From contig NZ_JAWMWH010000003.1 of assembly GCF_037546185.1 (NCBI RefSeq), forward strand, positions 310,001-374,000: DNA of 64,000 nt. The letters are read 5' to 3'. The position numbers and the translations under genes were made by a program. This DNA is from Nicoliella lavandulae (lineage in GTDB: Bacteria; Bacillota; Bacilli; Lactobacillales; Lactobacillaceae). The notes beneath the pieces are model-generated. The model saw only the letters and a list, made by a program, of their open reading frames with translations, was not told the DNA's origin and ran no database searches. Shown piece after piece: positions 50,867-59,985 of the stretch (positions are counted from its first letter, which is position 1; each line of letters starts with the position of its first letter).

Positions 50867-52261
50867 TTATTTCATTAGCTTAATGTGTTGTTTACTGCCA
50901 ACTAAATAGCCAGCCTTAATTTGATAAACTAATTTACCATTCCGATTTAATTTCTTACTAATTAATCGATACTGCTTTCCTGCTACTAGCTTACCATTCA
51001 TCTTTTTGGTCAACTTAAAATCTCGGTATAAGGTAACCTTTAATTTGCCCTTCATTTTTTTAAGTTTTAGATATTTAACCTTGTTAGTTCGCTTAACCAC
51101 CTTTTTAGGCTTTGATTGCTTTGTGCCTACCATATTATTAACTGGTTTAGCCGTATCATTACTAACACTATTAGTAACGCTAGTGGAATCGACACTATGA
51201 TGACTAGAACTGTTATTTATACTACTAGAAGTGGCAGCGCTGTTAGCAGTAGTTGAATTACTTGCAGAATTGGTAGCCGCACTAAAATTATTAGGTACAA
51301 CTGATGATTCACGATTTAATTGCGAGTGAGTCGTAGCAACTGGGTAGCTTGGAATAAATAACGGGGTTACCCTATTATTGTTAGCATTAGTTGCAATAGC
51401 AGTTCCAACCCTAGCACTGCTGTGGGTTGCCTGACTACTGGTTAAAGTCGGGTTTGAATTGGCAACATTTGAATTAGCACTATTCACACTGGTAGCTGAA
51501 CTACCATCACTATCATTTGCGCTACTAGCCTCTGACTTGGGTTCACTAGTATTACTATTCGTTACACTTTGATCCGTGGCGCTACTAGTGTCACTAACTA
51601 CAGGTACTTCAGTTGATGTTTTTGATTCCTCAGCTGAAGTGGCCGAACTAGAACTGGGTTGATCACTTGCGACACTACTAGCTGTTTCTGAACTACTAGC
51701 TGGTGTTGATTCATTACTGTTAGGCGCTGATTCATGGTGAGTTACTATAATTGCATCCCCACCACTAATCTCACTTCCCACCACTGATACAGCACTTAAT
51801 TCAAGTGTAACTTGATTCGTGCTGCCACTATCTTGTGTAATCATTCCCGCTTGACTGGTTCCCTTTAAGGTTCCATTTTGAATTAAAATGTTATAATTAT
51901 TCGCCGTTTGACTGAGCCTTAATTGAACTTGATTTAAATTAACTGTATGTTGATTTAAATCAATGGTCATTGCTCGACCTGCGATCCGCACTCGAAGTGA
52001 ATCCAGACTTACATCAATATCTTGAGTTACCTTAATTCGATTGACCGATTCATCCTGCAATGCTGCCAATAATTCGGCTTGATTAGCAACCCGCACCGTT
52101 TGAGTTGTATTGATTGTATCTGCGGAAACAGTTGGTAACGATTGATTAGTTAAATATCCCCCACCGACTAAGGCCATCACTACTGAACTCACTACGATCC
52201 ATCGTTTCTTGACTTTCTTTAATTTCTTTTTGTGCTGAATTGATTGATTTTGATTAAACAT
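50867..52261 (-). CDS. large Ser-rich secreted surface protein with beta-helix-like N-domain
   Basis: The 464-residue product has a long basic signal region (KKKLKKVKKRWIVVSSVVMALVGGG, cleavage likely after VSA near 47). A beta-solenoid-like domain follows (NQAELLAALQDESVNRIKVTQDIDVS..., about 60-165), as in pectate-lyase-like adhesins. The Ser/Thr/Asn stalk is about 175-370. A Lys-rich beta-strand C-domain (378-464, YRDFKLTKKMNGKLVAGKQY..., GYLVGSKQHIKL) resembles cell-wall-binding surface-layer or DUF5776 repeats. No LPXTG. Probably an adhesin held to the wall by its basic end. Confidence 0.78.
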   Translation of the reverse strand: MFNQNQSIQHKKKLKKVKKRWIVVSSVVMALVGGGYLTNQSLPTVSADTINTTQTVRVANQAELLAALQDESVNRIKVTQDIDVSLDSLRVRIAGRAMTIDLNQHTVNLNQVQLRLSQTANNYNILIQNGTLKGTSQAGMITQDSGSTNQVTLELSAVSVVGSEISGGDAIIVTHHESAPNSNESTPASSSETASSVASDQPSSSSATSAEESKTSTEVPVVSDTSSATDQSVTNSNTSEPKSEASSANDSDGSSATSVNSANSNVANSNPTLTSSQATHSSARVGTAIATNANNNRVTPLFIPSYPVATTHSQLNRESSVVPNNFSAATNSASNSTTANSAATSSSINNSSSHHSVDSTSVTNSVSNDTAKPVNNMVGTKQSKPKKVVKRTNKVKYLKLKKMKGKLKVTLYRDFKLTKKMNGKLVAGKQYRLISKKLNRNGKLVYQIKAGYLVGSKQHIKLMK

Positions 52262-52428
52262 ATGCTTAGCACCTCCGTTAATATATATATTCGCTAAACA
52301 TTGATTAAATTTTTATTTTTTTGAAATTAAGTAGAAATTTTTATCGATTACCACAAAACATGATATTATTAATGTGGTAGTGATAACACCTATCCATCGA
52401 TTAATTCAACCAAGAAAGGATGATTCCA

Positions 52429-52941
52429 TTGGAACCTGAACAATCAGCACTAGCCAAGGTCAAATCATTATTAAACAAGGCTGAACAAGATCCGGCCACT
52501 CGCAATTACTATACTGAAGAAATTAATTTATATATTCGTTTTTTAGAGTTATGGGATAATAAAGACAATCGTGACCAATTCAGTCCTAGCGATCAAGAAT
52601 TGATTACAGCATATATCAATGCATTAAATACTAAATTACTACCTGAGTATCAAGCAGCGCTTAACGACTTTGATGAAGACTTAAACTTACAAAATGTTGA
52701 GCTCCTTCATTTAACGCCTAAGGATAATAAAGCGAACCTATCTGAATATGTAACGTTAAGACAGTACTTCAATAACCAAATCACCCCTAACGCAATCATC
52801 GATGATATTAATAACATTGATGAACCCGTTAATACATTAATTGAACGTGATGAATTACCTAAGTATGCTGCAAAACTTGACTGGTTGGCATTAGATTTAC
52901 TCATTAATGCCATTGCATTTAAACACTGGTTCAACCACTAA
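52429..52941 (+). CDS. hypothetical cytosolic protein, 170 aa
   Basis: Acidic, helical and soluble (EPEQSALAKVKSLLNKAEQDPATRNYYTEEINLYIRFLELWDN...), with no known motif. The TTG at 52429 is preferred, with AAAGGA 8 nt upstream; the ATG at 52420 overlaps that site. Its stop codon overlaps the terminator that IS copy 2 has split. No function proposed. Confidence 0.6.
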   Translation: MEPEQSALAKVKSLLNKAEQDPATRNYYTEEINLYIRFLELWDNKDNRDQFSPSDQELITAYINALNTKLLPEYQAALNDFDEDLNLQNVELLHLTPKDNKANLSEYVTLRQYFNNQITPNAIIDDINNIDEPVNTLIERDELPKYAAKLDWLALDLLINAIAFKHWFNH

Positions 52942-52952
52942 AAAAGACTTTC
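52941..52952. terminator. left arm of a terminator split by IS copy 2
   Basis: AAAAAGACTTTC is perfectly complementary to GAAAGTCTTTTT at 54424-54435. Removing the IS and one target copy restores a 12-bp stem with a 5-nt loop GGCTA between convergent genes. Confidence 0.88.
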
Positions 52953-52995
52953 GTGATGTGCACCCCAAAAGTTGTACATTATTATATTGTTTTTC

Positions 52996-53898
52996 CTAGG
53001 CGGAAAGTTTCCGGTATTGAACCGGTGACTTTCCGCCTAGTTTTGTTTTAATACGATGATTATTGTAATAATCAATCCATATTTTCATTGACGACATTAA
53101 ATCTTCTTTAAAGTCATAATTACAGTCCATGATTTCAGCTTTCATAATATGGAAAAATGATTCCATAGGTGAGTTATCTATACAATTCCCCTTACGGGAC
53201 ATACTTTGAAATATCTTATTCTTCTTAAGCTCTTTTTGCCAGATATGACTTTGATACTGAGCTCCCTGATCACTATGAATTGTCGTTCTGTATGGTAAAT
53301 CCTTAACTAATTGAATAACTTCTTTCAACGGTTTCATAACACAGTTCATATTTGGATGGCTGCTAATGTTATAGGATATTATTTCACCAGAAAATAAATC
53401 CATAATAGGTGAAAGATAAATACGATGATTAATATCACAATTTCCATATCTGAATTCACTGATATCAGTACAGAGCTTTTGATATGGTCTGTCAGTATTA
53501 AATCTTCGATTTAATTGATTTGATTTAAGTTTTCCAACCTGACCACGATAGGAATTATACTTACGTGTTTTTCTTGAATATGATGAAGATAGTAAATTAT
53601 TCTTTTTCATTATCTTTAATACTAGTTTGTGGTTAACACGGTATCCACGATTAGTTAATTCTAAACACACTCTTCTATATCCGTAGGATTTATTTTTATC
53701 TTTAATATCCTTGATAATTTTAGCGATTTCAGCGTGCTTATCAGGCTTATTTTGGATTGATCTAATATAATAATAAGTACTTCTAGATATCCTTAATGCC
53801 TTTAGTATTAATGTTTTAGTGGTATGGTATTTCAGCCTTAGTTCGTCGATTATTTTAATAATTACTTCTGGTCTTCTTCGTCGTCTAAGGCCCTCAAT
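52996..53898 (-). CDS. IS3-family transposase OrfB (copy 2)
   Basis: Protein identical to the OrfB of copy 1 in the region compared (residues from the internal Met onward are the same), with DDE residues in TDIS, HSDQG and MESFFH. It is entered by -1 slippage at the A7 run 53904-53898 on the minus strand. No degeneration is seen, so the copy should be active. Confidence 0.92.
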   Translation of the reverse strand: MEGLRRRRRPEVIIKIIDELRLKYHTTKTLILKALRISRSTYYYIRSIQNKPDKHAEIAKIIKDIKDKNKSYGYRRVCLELTNRGYRVNHKLVLKIMKKNNLLSSSYSRKTRKYNSYRGQVGKLKSNQLNRRFNTDRPYQKLCTDISEFRYGNCDINHRIYLSPIMDLFSGEIISYNISSHPNMNCVMKPLKEVIQLVKDLPYRTTIHSDQGAQYQSHIWQKELKKNKIFQSMSRKGNCIDNSPMESFFHIMKAEIMDCNYDFKEDLMSSMKIWIDYYNNHRIKTKLGGKSPVQYRKLSA

Positions 53899-54398
53899 TT
53901 TTTTAAGAAGTCATTCTCTATTCTCAACATTAAATTTTCTTCTTCAATCTTCTTCAATTTTTCTTTATCGGTATTAGTATTGTTTGATTCGGCTTTGTTA
54001 GTTTTCCTTTTTGTCATGGCTTTTCTTTCCCTTCGGGACAATAAACCATCAATACCTTTTTGCTCTAGTCGTTTTTCCCAAGTCCAGATAGTTGATGGAG
54101 AAGGAATATTAAAATGATAAGCTGCCTCTGGATAAGATGATTTAGTCGTTTTCATCCAGTTTAATATATATTGTTTCTCTTTGGTAGAGTATTCGATTAT
54201 ATTCTTTCTTTTTTTAAGACCATTTAGTCCATGTTTTTTGTAACTCTTAACCCAACATAAAACAGTATTTCTACTTTTAACTCCAAAGTTTCTAGCCACC
54301 ATTTGCGATCCCATACCGTTTAGGTATGCGTTAATTACATTTAATTTATCTTCTACTTTATATTTAGACACAAAAAAACACCCCAAAGTTTTGTACAA
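53862..54398 (-). CDS. IS3-family OrfA (copy 2)
   Basis: Identical to the OrfA of copy 1: tandem helix-turn-helix regions and a leucine-zipper-like end. The start is 18 nt inside the IS right end, so the promoter probably lies in the terminal repeat or is formed with flanking DNA. Confidence 0.92.
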   Translation of the reverse strand: MYKTLGCFFVSKYKVEDKLNVINAYLNGMGSQMVARNFGVKSRNTVLCWVKSYKKHGLNGLKKRKNIIEYSTKEKQYILNWMKTTKSSYPEAAYHFNIPSPSTIWTWEKRLEQKGIDGLLSRRERKAMTKRKTNKAESNNTNTDKEKLKKIEEENLMLRIENDFLKKLRALDDEEDQK

Positions 54399-54423
54399 AC
54401 TTTGGGGTGCAGTGCATCGGCTA

Positions 54424-54435
54424 GAAAGTCTTTTT
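54424..54435. terminator. right arm of the IS-split terminator
   Basis: GAAAGTCTTTTT, partner of 52941-52952. It overlaps the stop-codon region of the membrane protein gene at 54434. Confidence 0.85.
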
Positions 54436-55105
54436 ATATGTCATCATTTTGACTGAAGTTATGTTTTAACTTGGGCAGAACTAATTTATCTGAGATTTGA
54501 ATAATTGGACCTAATAATAAAAATCCAACAACTGTGATGATTCCAATGGCATCAATTCGATGTAAGTATAATGAACAGATTATGATCAGAATTGCAATGA
54601 CCCCCATGTCCGTAAATTGAGCTTTAATTGCACTACCATGGAAGTATTTGAACCTCAATATGTTAGTCGTATCATCATTGGGATGCATTAAAATATTAGC
54701 TCGTTGATACATAGAAATGGCAATCCCGATTAATAAGACCCCTAGCAATGATAATAATAGACTAACAACGGTATTCACTCTAGTAATCCCTAGTGCAACG
54801 TTCATGCGGTTAAAGACATCAATAAAATAACTGAAAAAGACCATATAAACAATCCCACTACCAATTCGCCATAGGTCAAAACGCCGAATTAACACTTGGT
54901 TAATAATAATATTCAAGATTCCAAACCCAAATAAGGTCCATGGAATCGCAATTCCAAATAGTAAATTAAAGTCGACCGCTACTGCTGTCCAGATACCATT
55001 TCCATTATTCGTCATAATCGTTAAACTATTGCCATAGGCATCAATAAACAACCCTAGTAACAGTGCCAAAACTCGAAAACGCATTGAATTTCGTTCATTT
55101 GCCAT
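54434..55105 (-). CDS. YczE/YitT-like integral membrane protein
   Basis: The product (223 residues from ATG 55105, GGGGGG 6 nt upstream) has about five to six hydrophobic segments. FIDAYGNSLTIMTNNGNGIWTAVAVDFNLLFGI resembles the conserved loop of YczE-type proteins (…G.SPWD…). The upstream in-frame ATG at 55156 lacks a ribosome site. Function unknown; its terminator is interrupted by IS copy 2. Confidence 0.65.
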   Translation of the reverse strand: MANERNSMRFRVLALLLGLFIDAYGNSLTIMTNNGNGIWTAVAVDFNLLFGIAIPWTLFGFGILNIIINQVLIRRFDLWRIGSGIVYMVFFSYFIDVFNRMNVALGITRVNTVVSLLLSLLGVLLIGIAISMYQRANILMHPNDDTTNILRFKYFHGSAIKAQFTDMGVIAILIIICSLYLHRIDAIGIITVVGFLLLGPIIQISDKLVLPKLKHNFSQNDDI

Positions 55106-55267
55106 TAACGTCCCCCCATGTCTGATCTTTTTTATTATTATAGCAGATGCTGTCAATTATATAACAAATTACTTATAACTTATTATTTATAATATGGTTT
55201 CTAAGTGCGTGAACGATTAAAATGTGCTATTCTTATCTAGTAGTATTTCTTGAAGGGAGGCTTAAAG

Positions 55268-55837
55268 ATGGATAAAAAGGATAAGTATACCCCGAAAAGT
55301 GCACGCTTGATCATTACATTAATCGTATTAATCATTGAGTTACTCTTAGTAATGCCAGCTATCATCACTAAGATGGCAGATGCCCTTAACGCTAGTAAGG
55401 CATCTACTACTGGTATCTGGGTATTAGTTGACCTAGCCATTATTAACTTAATTTGGTTCATTACATGGTTATGTACATACTACTTTGCTAATGACTATTT
55501 CATTGATGTATTAAAAACCCGTAACGTAAGAATGGTATTATTAATTCTAGGGGTCATTTTTACTTTAGAAACGGTCGTAAACAACAACCATGCACTAGTC
55601 GCGGTCTTTTCATTAATTGCCTATCTTTCATTATGGGCCTGGTTCGATTATGTGTTTGCCCATCCGGATGAAAGTGATCACGTAATCAAACGCACCAATC
55701 AATTCGTTCAAAATCATCGGCCAGTTAGTCGTAAGGACGTTGAAGGGATGATTGATGCAAAAATCAAATCGTTTTCTAGCGATAATAAATCAAGTTCAAA
55801 ATCAGATAGTCAAACTAAAAACGATGCTAAGCAATAA
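55268..55837 (+). CDS. hypothetical four-span membrane protein with Ser-rich tail
   Basis: The product (189 residues from ATG 55268, GGGAGG 7 nt upstream) has hydrophobic segments at about 16-37, 55-75, 90-107 and 114-132. A cytoplasmic helix (VSRKDVEGMIDAKIKSF) and a Ser/Lys tail follow. No family recognised. Convergent with the thiamine-salvage unit, with a shared terminator. Confidence 0.6.
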   Translation: MDKKDKYTPKSARLIITLIVLIIELLLVMPAIITKMADALNASKASTTGIWVLVDLAIINLIWFITWLCTYYFANDYFIDVLKTRNVRMVLLILGVIFTLETVVNNNHALVAVFSLIAYLSLWAWFDYVFAHPDESDHVIKRTNQFVQNHRPVSRKDVEGMIDAKIKSFSSDNKSSSKSDSQTKNDAKQ

Positions 55838-55859
55838 TTTGCTTAGCACCGTTTTTTTT
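55820..55859. terminator. bidirectional terminator
   Basis: AACGATGCTAAGCAA / TTGCTTAGCACCGTT stem followed by T8. It overlaps the 3' ends of both convergent genes. Confidence 0.85.
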
Positions 55860-56529
55860 ATTTAATGGTCGGCCAAGTTTGGTGATCATAGGCCATTGTC
55901 CAAAACAAGTATTCATAACGGGTGGTGTTCAAAAAGATATTGGTCAATTCTTTGATCTCAAATTCATTTTTCCCAGCTGCCACTTGATTCAATAATCCAA
56001 TCGTCCAATCCGTTAATGCTGTATAGTCATCATCGCTATACATTTCAACCCAATTTGCATATAACGGGTGATTAGCTCCGGGCGTACCCACTAATTGCTT
56101 ACCAATCTGATTATAGCTCCACATGCATGGCAATAGCGCAACTAGAACCTTATCCAAGCCCCCACTTTGTGCGACTGATAGCATGTAATTGGTATAGCTG
56201 AGGGTCGTGGGTGTCGGCTCAGCATTCGTTAATTCTGCTTCACTAATGTCAAATTGCTGCGCGTATTGACGGTGCAATGCCATCTCAGTATTTAGCGTTT
56301 CACTTAGCAATTCAGCAAATTTGGCTTCAACGGCTAGATCATTGGCCTTTGCTGCTCCTAATGCAAATAACTTTGCATAATCGATTAAATATAAATAATC
56401 CTGGACCATATAAAACTTAAACTTACTAACCGGTAATGTGCCAGCTGCTAGCTCTTTGACAAACGGGTGGTTATGATTAGCTTGCCAGACTGGTTTTAAT
56501 TCTGTTATCAATTGGTCACTAAATTGCAT
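55858..56529 (-). CDS. TenA-family aminopyrimidine aminohydrolase, second copy
   Basis: The 223-residue protein has HPFVKELAAGTLPVSKFKFYMVQDYLYL, LPCMWSYNQIG with the catalytic Cys and YEYLFWTMAY, as in thiaminase II enzymes. It overlaps the last base of the M20 gene, so the two are coupled. With a formylaminopyrimidine deformylase it would convert base-degraded thiamine to HMP. It is clearly diverged from the TenA at 39238, which may mean different substrates. Confidence 0.9.
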   Translation of the reverse strand: MQFSDQLITELKPVWQANHNHPFVKELAAGTLPVSKFKFYMVQDYLYLIDYAKLFALGAAKANDLAVEAKFAELLSETLNTEMALHRQYAQQFDISEAELTNAEPTPTTLSYTNYMLSVAQSGGLDKVLVALLPCMWSYNQIGKQLVGTPGANHPLYANWVEMYSDDDYTALTDWTIGLLNQVAAGKNEFEIKELTNIFLNTTRYEYLFWTMAYDHQTWPTIK

Positions 56530-57815
56530 TAATCTGATTCTCCTCGCTTGGTATTAAGCCATTCGAACATGAATTGCATTAATACCTTCGTATATTCAAT
56601 TAAATCATCAACTTGAATCGATTCATCAACGGAATGGGCTTCATCAATCGTCCCTGGACCGTAAATAGCAGCTGGGATGTTAGCATTGCCAAACCAACCA
56701 CCATCAGTAACACTTGGTGAAACATCCACGATTGGCTTTTGACCTGTCACTTGATAGTGGGCAGTATCTAAAAGCTTAACTGGTCGTGAAGATGAATCTA
56801 AATCCAGTGCTGGAAAGACTTCACCGCGCTCCTCTACCATTGATTTACCGCCCCACTTATAAATTGGTAAATGATCCTTAAGCCATGGATCAGCCATCGC
56901 AACGTTATTAATATGCGTTTCAACCTCTTTAATTACCGCATGGTAATCTTCATTCGGATAAAAGTGTACTGTTACCCATAGTCGACATTCATCTGCGATA
57001 AAAGCAGCATTTCGTCCACCTTCAATCACCGCTGGATTAATCGTATCAGAACCAGGGGCTACGCCAGGGTAACTCTTATTAACTGCCCAATCCCGCTCTA
57101 AATCGTTCAATCCACTGATGACCTTCATCATCTTTTCAATGGCACTAGCTACTCTTAAATGACCGCCTGCATTCATCATTTGGCGCCTAGTGGCATCATG
57201 AAATGTCTGGTCACTTTTGATTGTAATCCATCCCGTGATCACGCCACCTTGCCCTTGAATGTGAAAGTCACTAATGTCACCAACAATGGCAAAGTCAGCA
57301 TGATGACCACGTTCAATTGCAGCGCGTGTCCCAGCTTCACCACTTTCTTCACCAATCACTGATTCAAATTTTAGTTCACCGGGTAGTGCAACTTGAGCAT
57401 CATGCAATAATTGAAAGGCCATTAACATCGCTGCTAATGCGCCCTTCATATCTGCAACGCCACGGCCATAAGCACGCCCAGCCTTAACTAACATTTTAAA
57501 TGGATCAGAATGCCACTTTTCATCTGGTTGTATTGACGCAACATCCATATGCCCATTTAGAATTAGACTTTGATATCGCTCACTATTGGCATTGGTTTTT
57601 GTCCCAACAACGATTGAATCATGGGGATATAAATCCCATTGGTCAATATCAAACCCTAGTTGTTTTAAATAATTGACCACGAACGACTGGGCATTATCAG
57701 TATTACGGCCAGGAGGGGCTGGTGTGGGAAATGCCACTAGCTGACTTAATAGTGTTAATAATTGATCTTTGTGGTTATCAACATCATCAATAACTGCTTG
57801 AATTTCTTTTTTCAT
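56529..57815 (-). CDS. M20-family deacylase, probably formylaminopyrimidine deformylase (YlmB-like)
   Basis: The 428-residue ArgE/DapE-type metallohydrolase has GHMDVASI and GRGVADMKGALAAM (metal His/Asp), GEESGEAGT (catalytic Glu) and SVTDGGWFGNANIPAAIYGPG with EAHSVDE near the end. By itself it could be any M20 deacylase. The TPP riboswitch upstream and the coupled TenA downstream fit the YlmB step of the thiamine-pyrimidine salvage pathway (inference from context). Start at the ATG 57815. Confidence 0.8.
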   Translation of the reverse strand: MKKEIQAVIDDVDNHKDQLLTLLSQLVAFPTPAPPGRNTDNAQSFVVNYLKQLGFDIDQWDLYPHDSIVVGTKTNANSERYQSLILNGHMDVASIQPDEKWHSDPFKMLVKAGRAYGRGVADMKGALAAMLMAFQLLHDAQVALPGELKFESVIGEESGEAGTRAAIERGHHADFAIVGDISDFHIQGQGGVITGWITIKSDQTFHDATRRQMMNAGGHLRVASAIEKMMKVISGLNDLERDWAVNKSYPGVAPGSDTINPAVIEGGRNAAFIADECRLWVTVHFYPNEDYHAVIKEVETHINNVAMADPWLKDHLPIYKWGGKSMVEERGEVFPALDLDSSSRPVKLLDTAHYQVTGQKPIVDVSPSVTDGGWFGNANIPAAIYGPGTIDEAHSVDESIQVDDLIEYTKVLMQFMFEWLNTKRGESD

Positions 57816-57845
57816 TACTATATAAATTGCTCCTTTTAATCACAA

Positions 57846-57873
57846 AAAGGGTCCTTCGCAAAGAAGGGCCCTT
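57846..57873 (-). terminator. expression-platform terminator of the ylmB-tenA riboswitch
   Basis: AAGGGTCCTTC / GAAGGGCCCTT stem with a T-run on the minus strand, between the aptamer and the M20 gene. Confidence 0.85.
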
Positions 57874-57908
57874 CATTATCATAATCATAGTAATGATCGA
57901 TCAACTGT

Positions 57909-57985
57909 CCACTTCCTTGCGCTGGTCCTAACCAGATTCAAGTTCCAAGGGTCTAATTCTCAGCTAATTAAAGCTCCCCTAGTGA
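57909..57985 (-). promoter_or_regulatory. TPP riboswitch of the ylmB-like/tenA unit
   Basis: Minus strand shows AGGGGAGC, AGCTGAGA, GACCC, GAACTTGAATCTGGTTAGGACCAG and GCGCAAGGAAGTGG. It departs from consensus in GGAGC and the long P3 joining, but all core elements are present. A terminator follows. Confidence 0.92.
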
Positions 57986-58044
57986 TTATTTAATTATATT
58001 TACAATCGTCATTATAATTTATTCAATCAATTAACGCAAATTAA

Positions 58045-58070
58045 AAAGCAGAACTGGTCAGTTCTGCTTT
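58045..58070 (-). terminator. terminator of the flippase-like/thioesterase unit
   Basis: AAAGCAGAACTG / CAGTTCTGCTTT with a 2-nt loop and T residues on the minus strand. Confidence 0.85.
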
Positions 58071-58081
58071 AATGATTATTC

Positions 58082-59008
58082 TCAGGCATGGTTGCGCCGT
58101 CTTAAGTATTTAACTAATAACATGATCATTCCAATTATAAATGGAACAAAGTAATAGCAAATCCGATAGATCAATGCCCAAATCACAATGATATCAGCAG
58201 AAATGCCTGCCTTTTCTAGCCCAAAGGTCAATGCGACTTCAAATGATCCAATTCCACCTGGAATTAGTGACATTGCTCCTACAATTCCAGCGAAGATCAA
58301 GCCAAGGTATGCAGCTCTTACATCAAAGTGAATGTGCATAAAAAAGCCAATACTAATGAAAAATGCTAAACAACAAACCCATTCCAATGTTGAACCAATC
58401 AACAAATGAAATAAATCACGTCGATTTAATGTATCATTCTTAGCTACGAACGGTACCAGTAAATACAATGGAAATAATAAACAAACCGTTTTAATCCAAA
58501 TTGGCTCAGCGCCAAACCGATCAATGTTTAACAAAATCGCAGCAATATCATTAACGACTAATCCGGTCATCGTGAACAACGCAATTTGCGTCACGATCTT
58601 AGCCGTTTCTTTATTATTTTCATTAACGTTCCCGAATAGAAAAATACGTAAACTAGCTCCGACTAACCCACCAGAGCCACCAATATTAGTGAATGTATTG
58701 ATCACATAACTACTAGTGATCAACTCTGGCATTGAGATGTCCATTTTAGCTTTACGAGTATAGGTAAAGTCATAGATCATCATTGGTACAATGGCTAATG
58801 CGCCTAATATAAGTAAGGCAACAAAACTACCCGCCGATAGTAAATGACTGGCACGAACTAATTTATGCCAAGAAATTTGCTCAATGATCGAATGAATTGA
58901 ATATACAACGAACGCTAAAATCAATACAACGTAAATTCGCTTAATAATATTAGAGTATTTAGAAAACGAATCAGCAATCTTATCAATTATTTTGATAGTT
59001 ATCACCAC
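58082..59008 (-). CDS. UPF0104/MprF-type flippase-domain membrane protein
   Basis: The 308-residue polytopic protein has eight or so hydrophobic segments. The family motif is NIGGSGGLVGASLRIFL, and SLIPGGIGSFEVALTFGLEKAG lies near the C-terminus. It corresponds to the N-terminal flippase part of MprF (lysylphosphatidylglycerol synthase) without the tRNA-dependent aminoacyltransferase domain. It may flip a lipid or undecaprenyl intermediate. It is 3 nt from a thioesterase gene upstream and probably co-transcribed with it. Confidence 0.85.
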   Translation of the reverse strand: MVITIKIIDKIADSFSKYSNIIKRIYVVLILAFVVYSIHSIIEQISWHKLVRASHLLSAGSFVALLILGALAIVPMMIYDFTYTRKAKMDISMPELITSSYVINTFTNIGGSGGLVGASLRIFLFGNVNENNKETAKIVTQIALFTMTGLVVNDIAAILLNIDRFGAEPIWIKTVCLLFPLYLLVPFVAKNDTLNRRDLFHLLIGSTLEWVCCLAFFISIGFFMHIHFDVRAAYLGLIFAGIVGAMSLIPGGIGSFEVALTFGLEKAGISADIIVIWALIYRICYYFVPFIIGMIMLLVKYLRRRNHA

Positions 59009-59011
59009 TTC

Positions 59012-59428
59012 CTATAATTCCTGACGATTTAGTTCAACTAGGCGATCATAAAACGCTGGCACCCGTTTAGGTAGATTAATGATTTGATGTTCATTATCTA
59101 AAAAGCAGTGTTCACTACTAGCCTTGCAAACTAGTTGATCATCAACAGTCATTATATATTTCAAAACTAAGCGATATTTACTAACTTTAGCAACACTCGT
59201 CTCGATTTTAATTAAATCGGGAAATGTAGTTGTCTTCTTGTACTCAGCCGTTACTTTAGTGACTGGCGAAATCATCGAATTGGCTTCAAATTGATCATAC
59301 GCCCAACCAATTTGTTCTAAGTAGTCGCTACGCGCTTCTTCCATGAACCGAATGTAATTCGTGTGACTAGTAATCTGCATCTTATCAGTTTCATAATACT
59401 GAACTTTGTGATAATAGGGTTTCATCAT
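59012..59428 (-). CDS. 4HBT hot-dog-fold acyl-CoA thioesterase
   Basis: The 138-residue product has YYETDKMQITSHTNYIRFMEEAR, the 4HBT motif in which the Asp acts in thioester hydrolysis (the variant DKMQ-ITSHTNY replaces the more common DxMGVVHHxNY). It likely releases acyl groups from CoA or ACP. GAAGAGGATATTG precedes two adjacent ATGs. Confidence 0.85.
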   Translation of the reverse strand: MMKPYYHKVQYYETDKMQITSHTNYIRFMEEARSDYLEQIGWAYDQFEANSMISPVTKVTAEYKKTTTFPDLIKIETSVAKVSKYRLVLKYIMTVDDQLVCKASSEHCFLDNEHQIINLPKRVPAFYDRLVELNRQEL

Positions 59429-59521
59429 TCAATATCCTCTTCTCTTAAATTGTTCCATTGGTAATTTTACCATAAACGTTGCTATAATATTTATAAATCC
59501 GATTAAAAGGAGCAGTCCGTT

Positions 59522-59983
59522 ATGAATCAAAAAGATGAAGCTAAATTAAAATCGTATTTGCAACAGGATTTTGAATCGATGGATTCCAAAACTGCATCCC
59601 AATCAATTCAAAAGACACTCGATCTAATCAATGCCTTGCAATGGGAATCTGATCGAGTGGATCCCAATGTATACGATGACCTTACTAATCGATACTGTGA
59701 TCACGATTCGAGTATCGAACGTCTTAAGTTATTAGCTAACGTCAACGACCAAGATGCATTTACCCTTAGTATCATTGACCAACTTAAGGATTATATCGAC
59801 GACCACCCCGCTGTAAACCAACTATACGCCATTACATTGGATCATAATGAACGACCATTAAATGATACTGAATTACAGGATTTAGTTAAACAACATGCCT
59901 TAAGTATTCGGCCCGTAAATGGTCTCGATGCCAAACGGGTTGCACATCAACTTAAATTAATGGTTCGGGATGCTCATATCTAA
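59522..59983 (+). CDS. hypothetical cytosolic protein, 153 aa
   Basis: Acidic and helical, without signal or membrane segments. AAAAGGAGCAG precedes the ATG. It is monocistronic, convergent to an abnormal tRNA gene, with a good terminator between. Partial resemblance in composition to the protein at 52429-52941 (both acidic helical) but no clear shared motif. Function unknown. Confidence 0.6.
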   Translation: MNQKDEAKLKSYLQQDFESMDSKTASQSIQKTLDLINALQWESDRVDPNVYDDLTNRYCDHDSSIERLKLLANVNDQDAFTLSIIDQLKDYIDDHPAVNQLYAITLDHNERPLNDTELQDLVKQHALSIRPVNGLDAKRVAHQLKLMVRDAHI

Positions 59984-59985
59984 AT

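Larger units (their letters stand above)
52954..54416 (-). mobile_element. IS3-family insertion sequence, copy 2 (1463 bp)
   Basis: Same ends, length and encoded proteins as copy 1 (3227-4689), and the same orientation. Flanked by a 3-bp target duplication TCG (52951-52953 and 54417-54419). Distinct duplications at the two copies show independent insertion. It also lies at the stem/loop junction of an intrinsic terminator. Confidence 0.95.

Noticed and set aside
3227..54416. Composite transposon formed by the two identical IS copies around 48 kb
   Set aside because: Each copy has its own 3-bp target duplication (ACT, TCG), showing separate insertions, and the DNA between is core metabolism. 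Homologous recombination between the direct copies remains possible but no composite unit is indicated.
58082..59008. Full MprF lysyl-phosphatidylglycerol synthase as the user of the odd tRNA-Lys
   Set aside because: The protein ends after the flippase domain; the tRNA-dependent transferase domain is missing, so it cannot charge lipid with lysine by itself.
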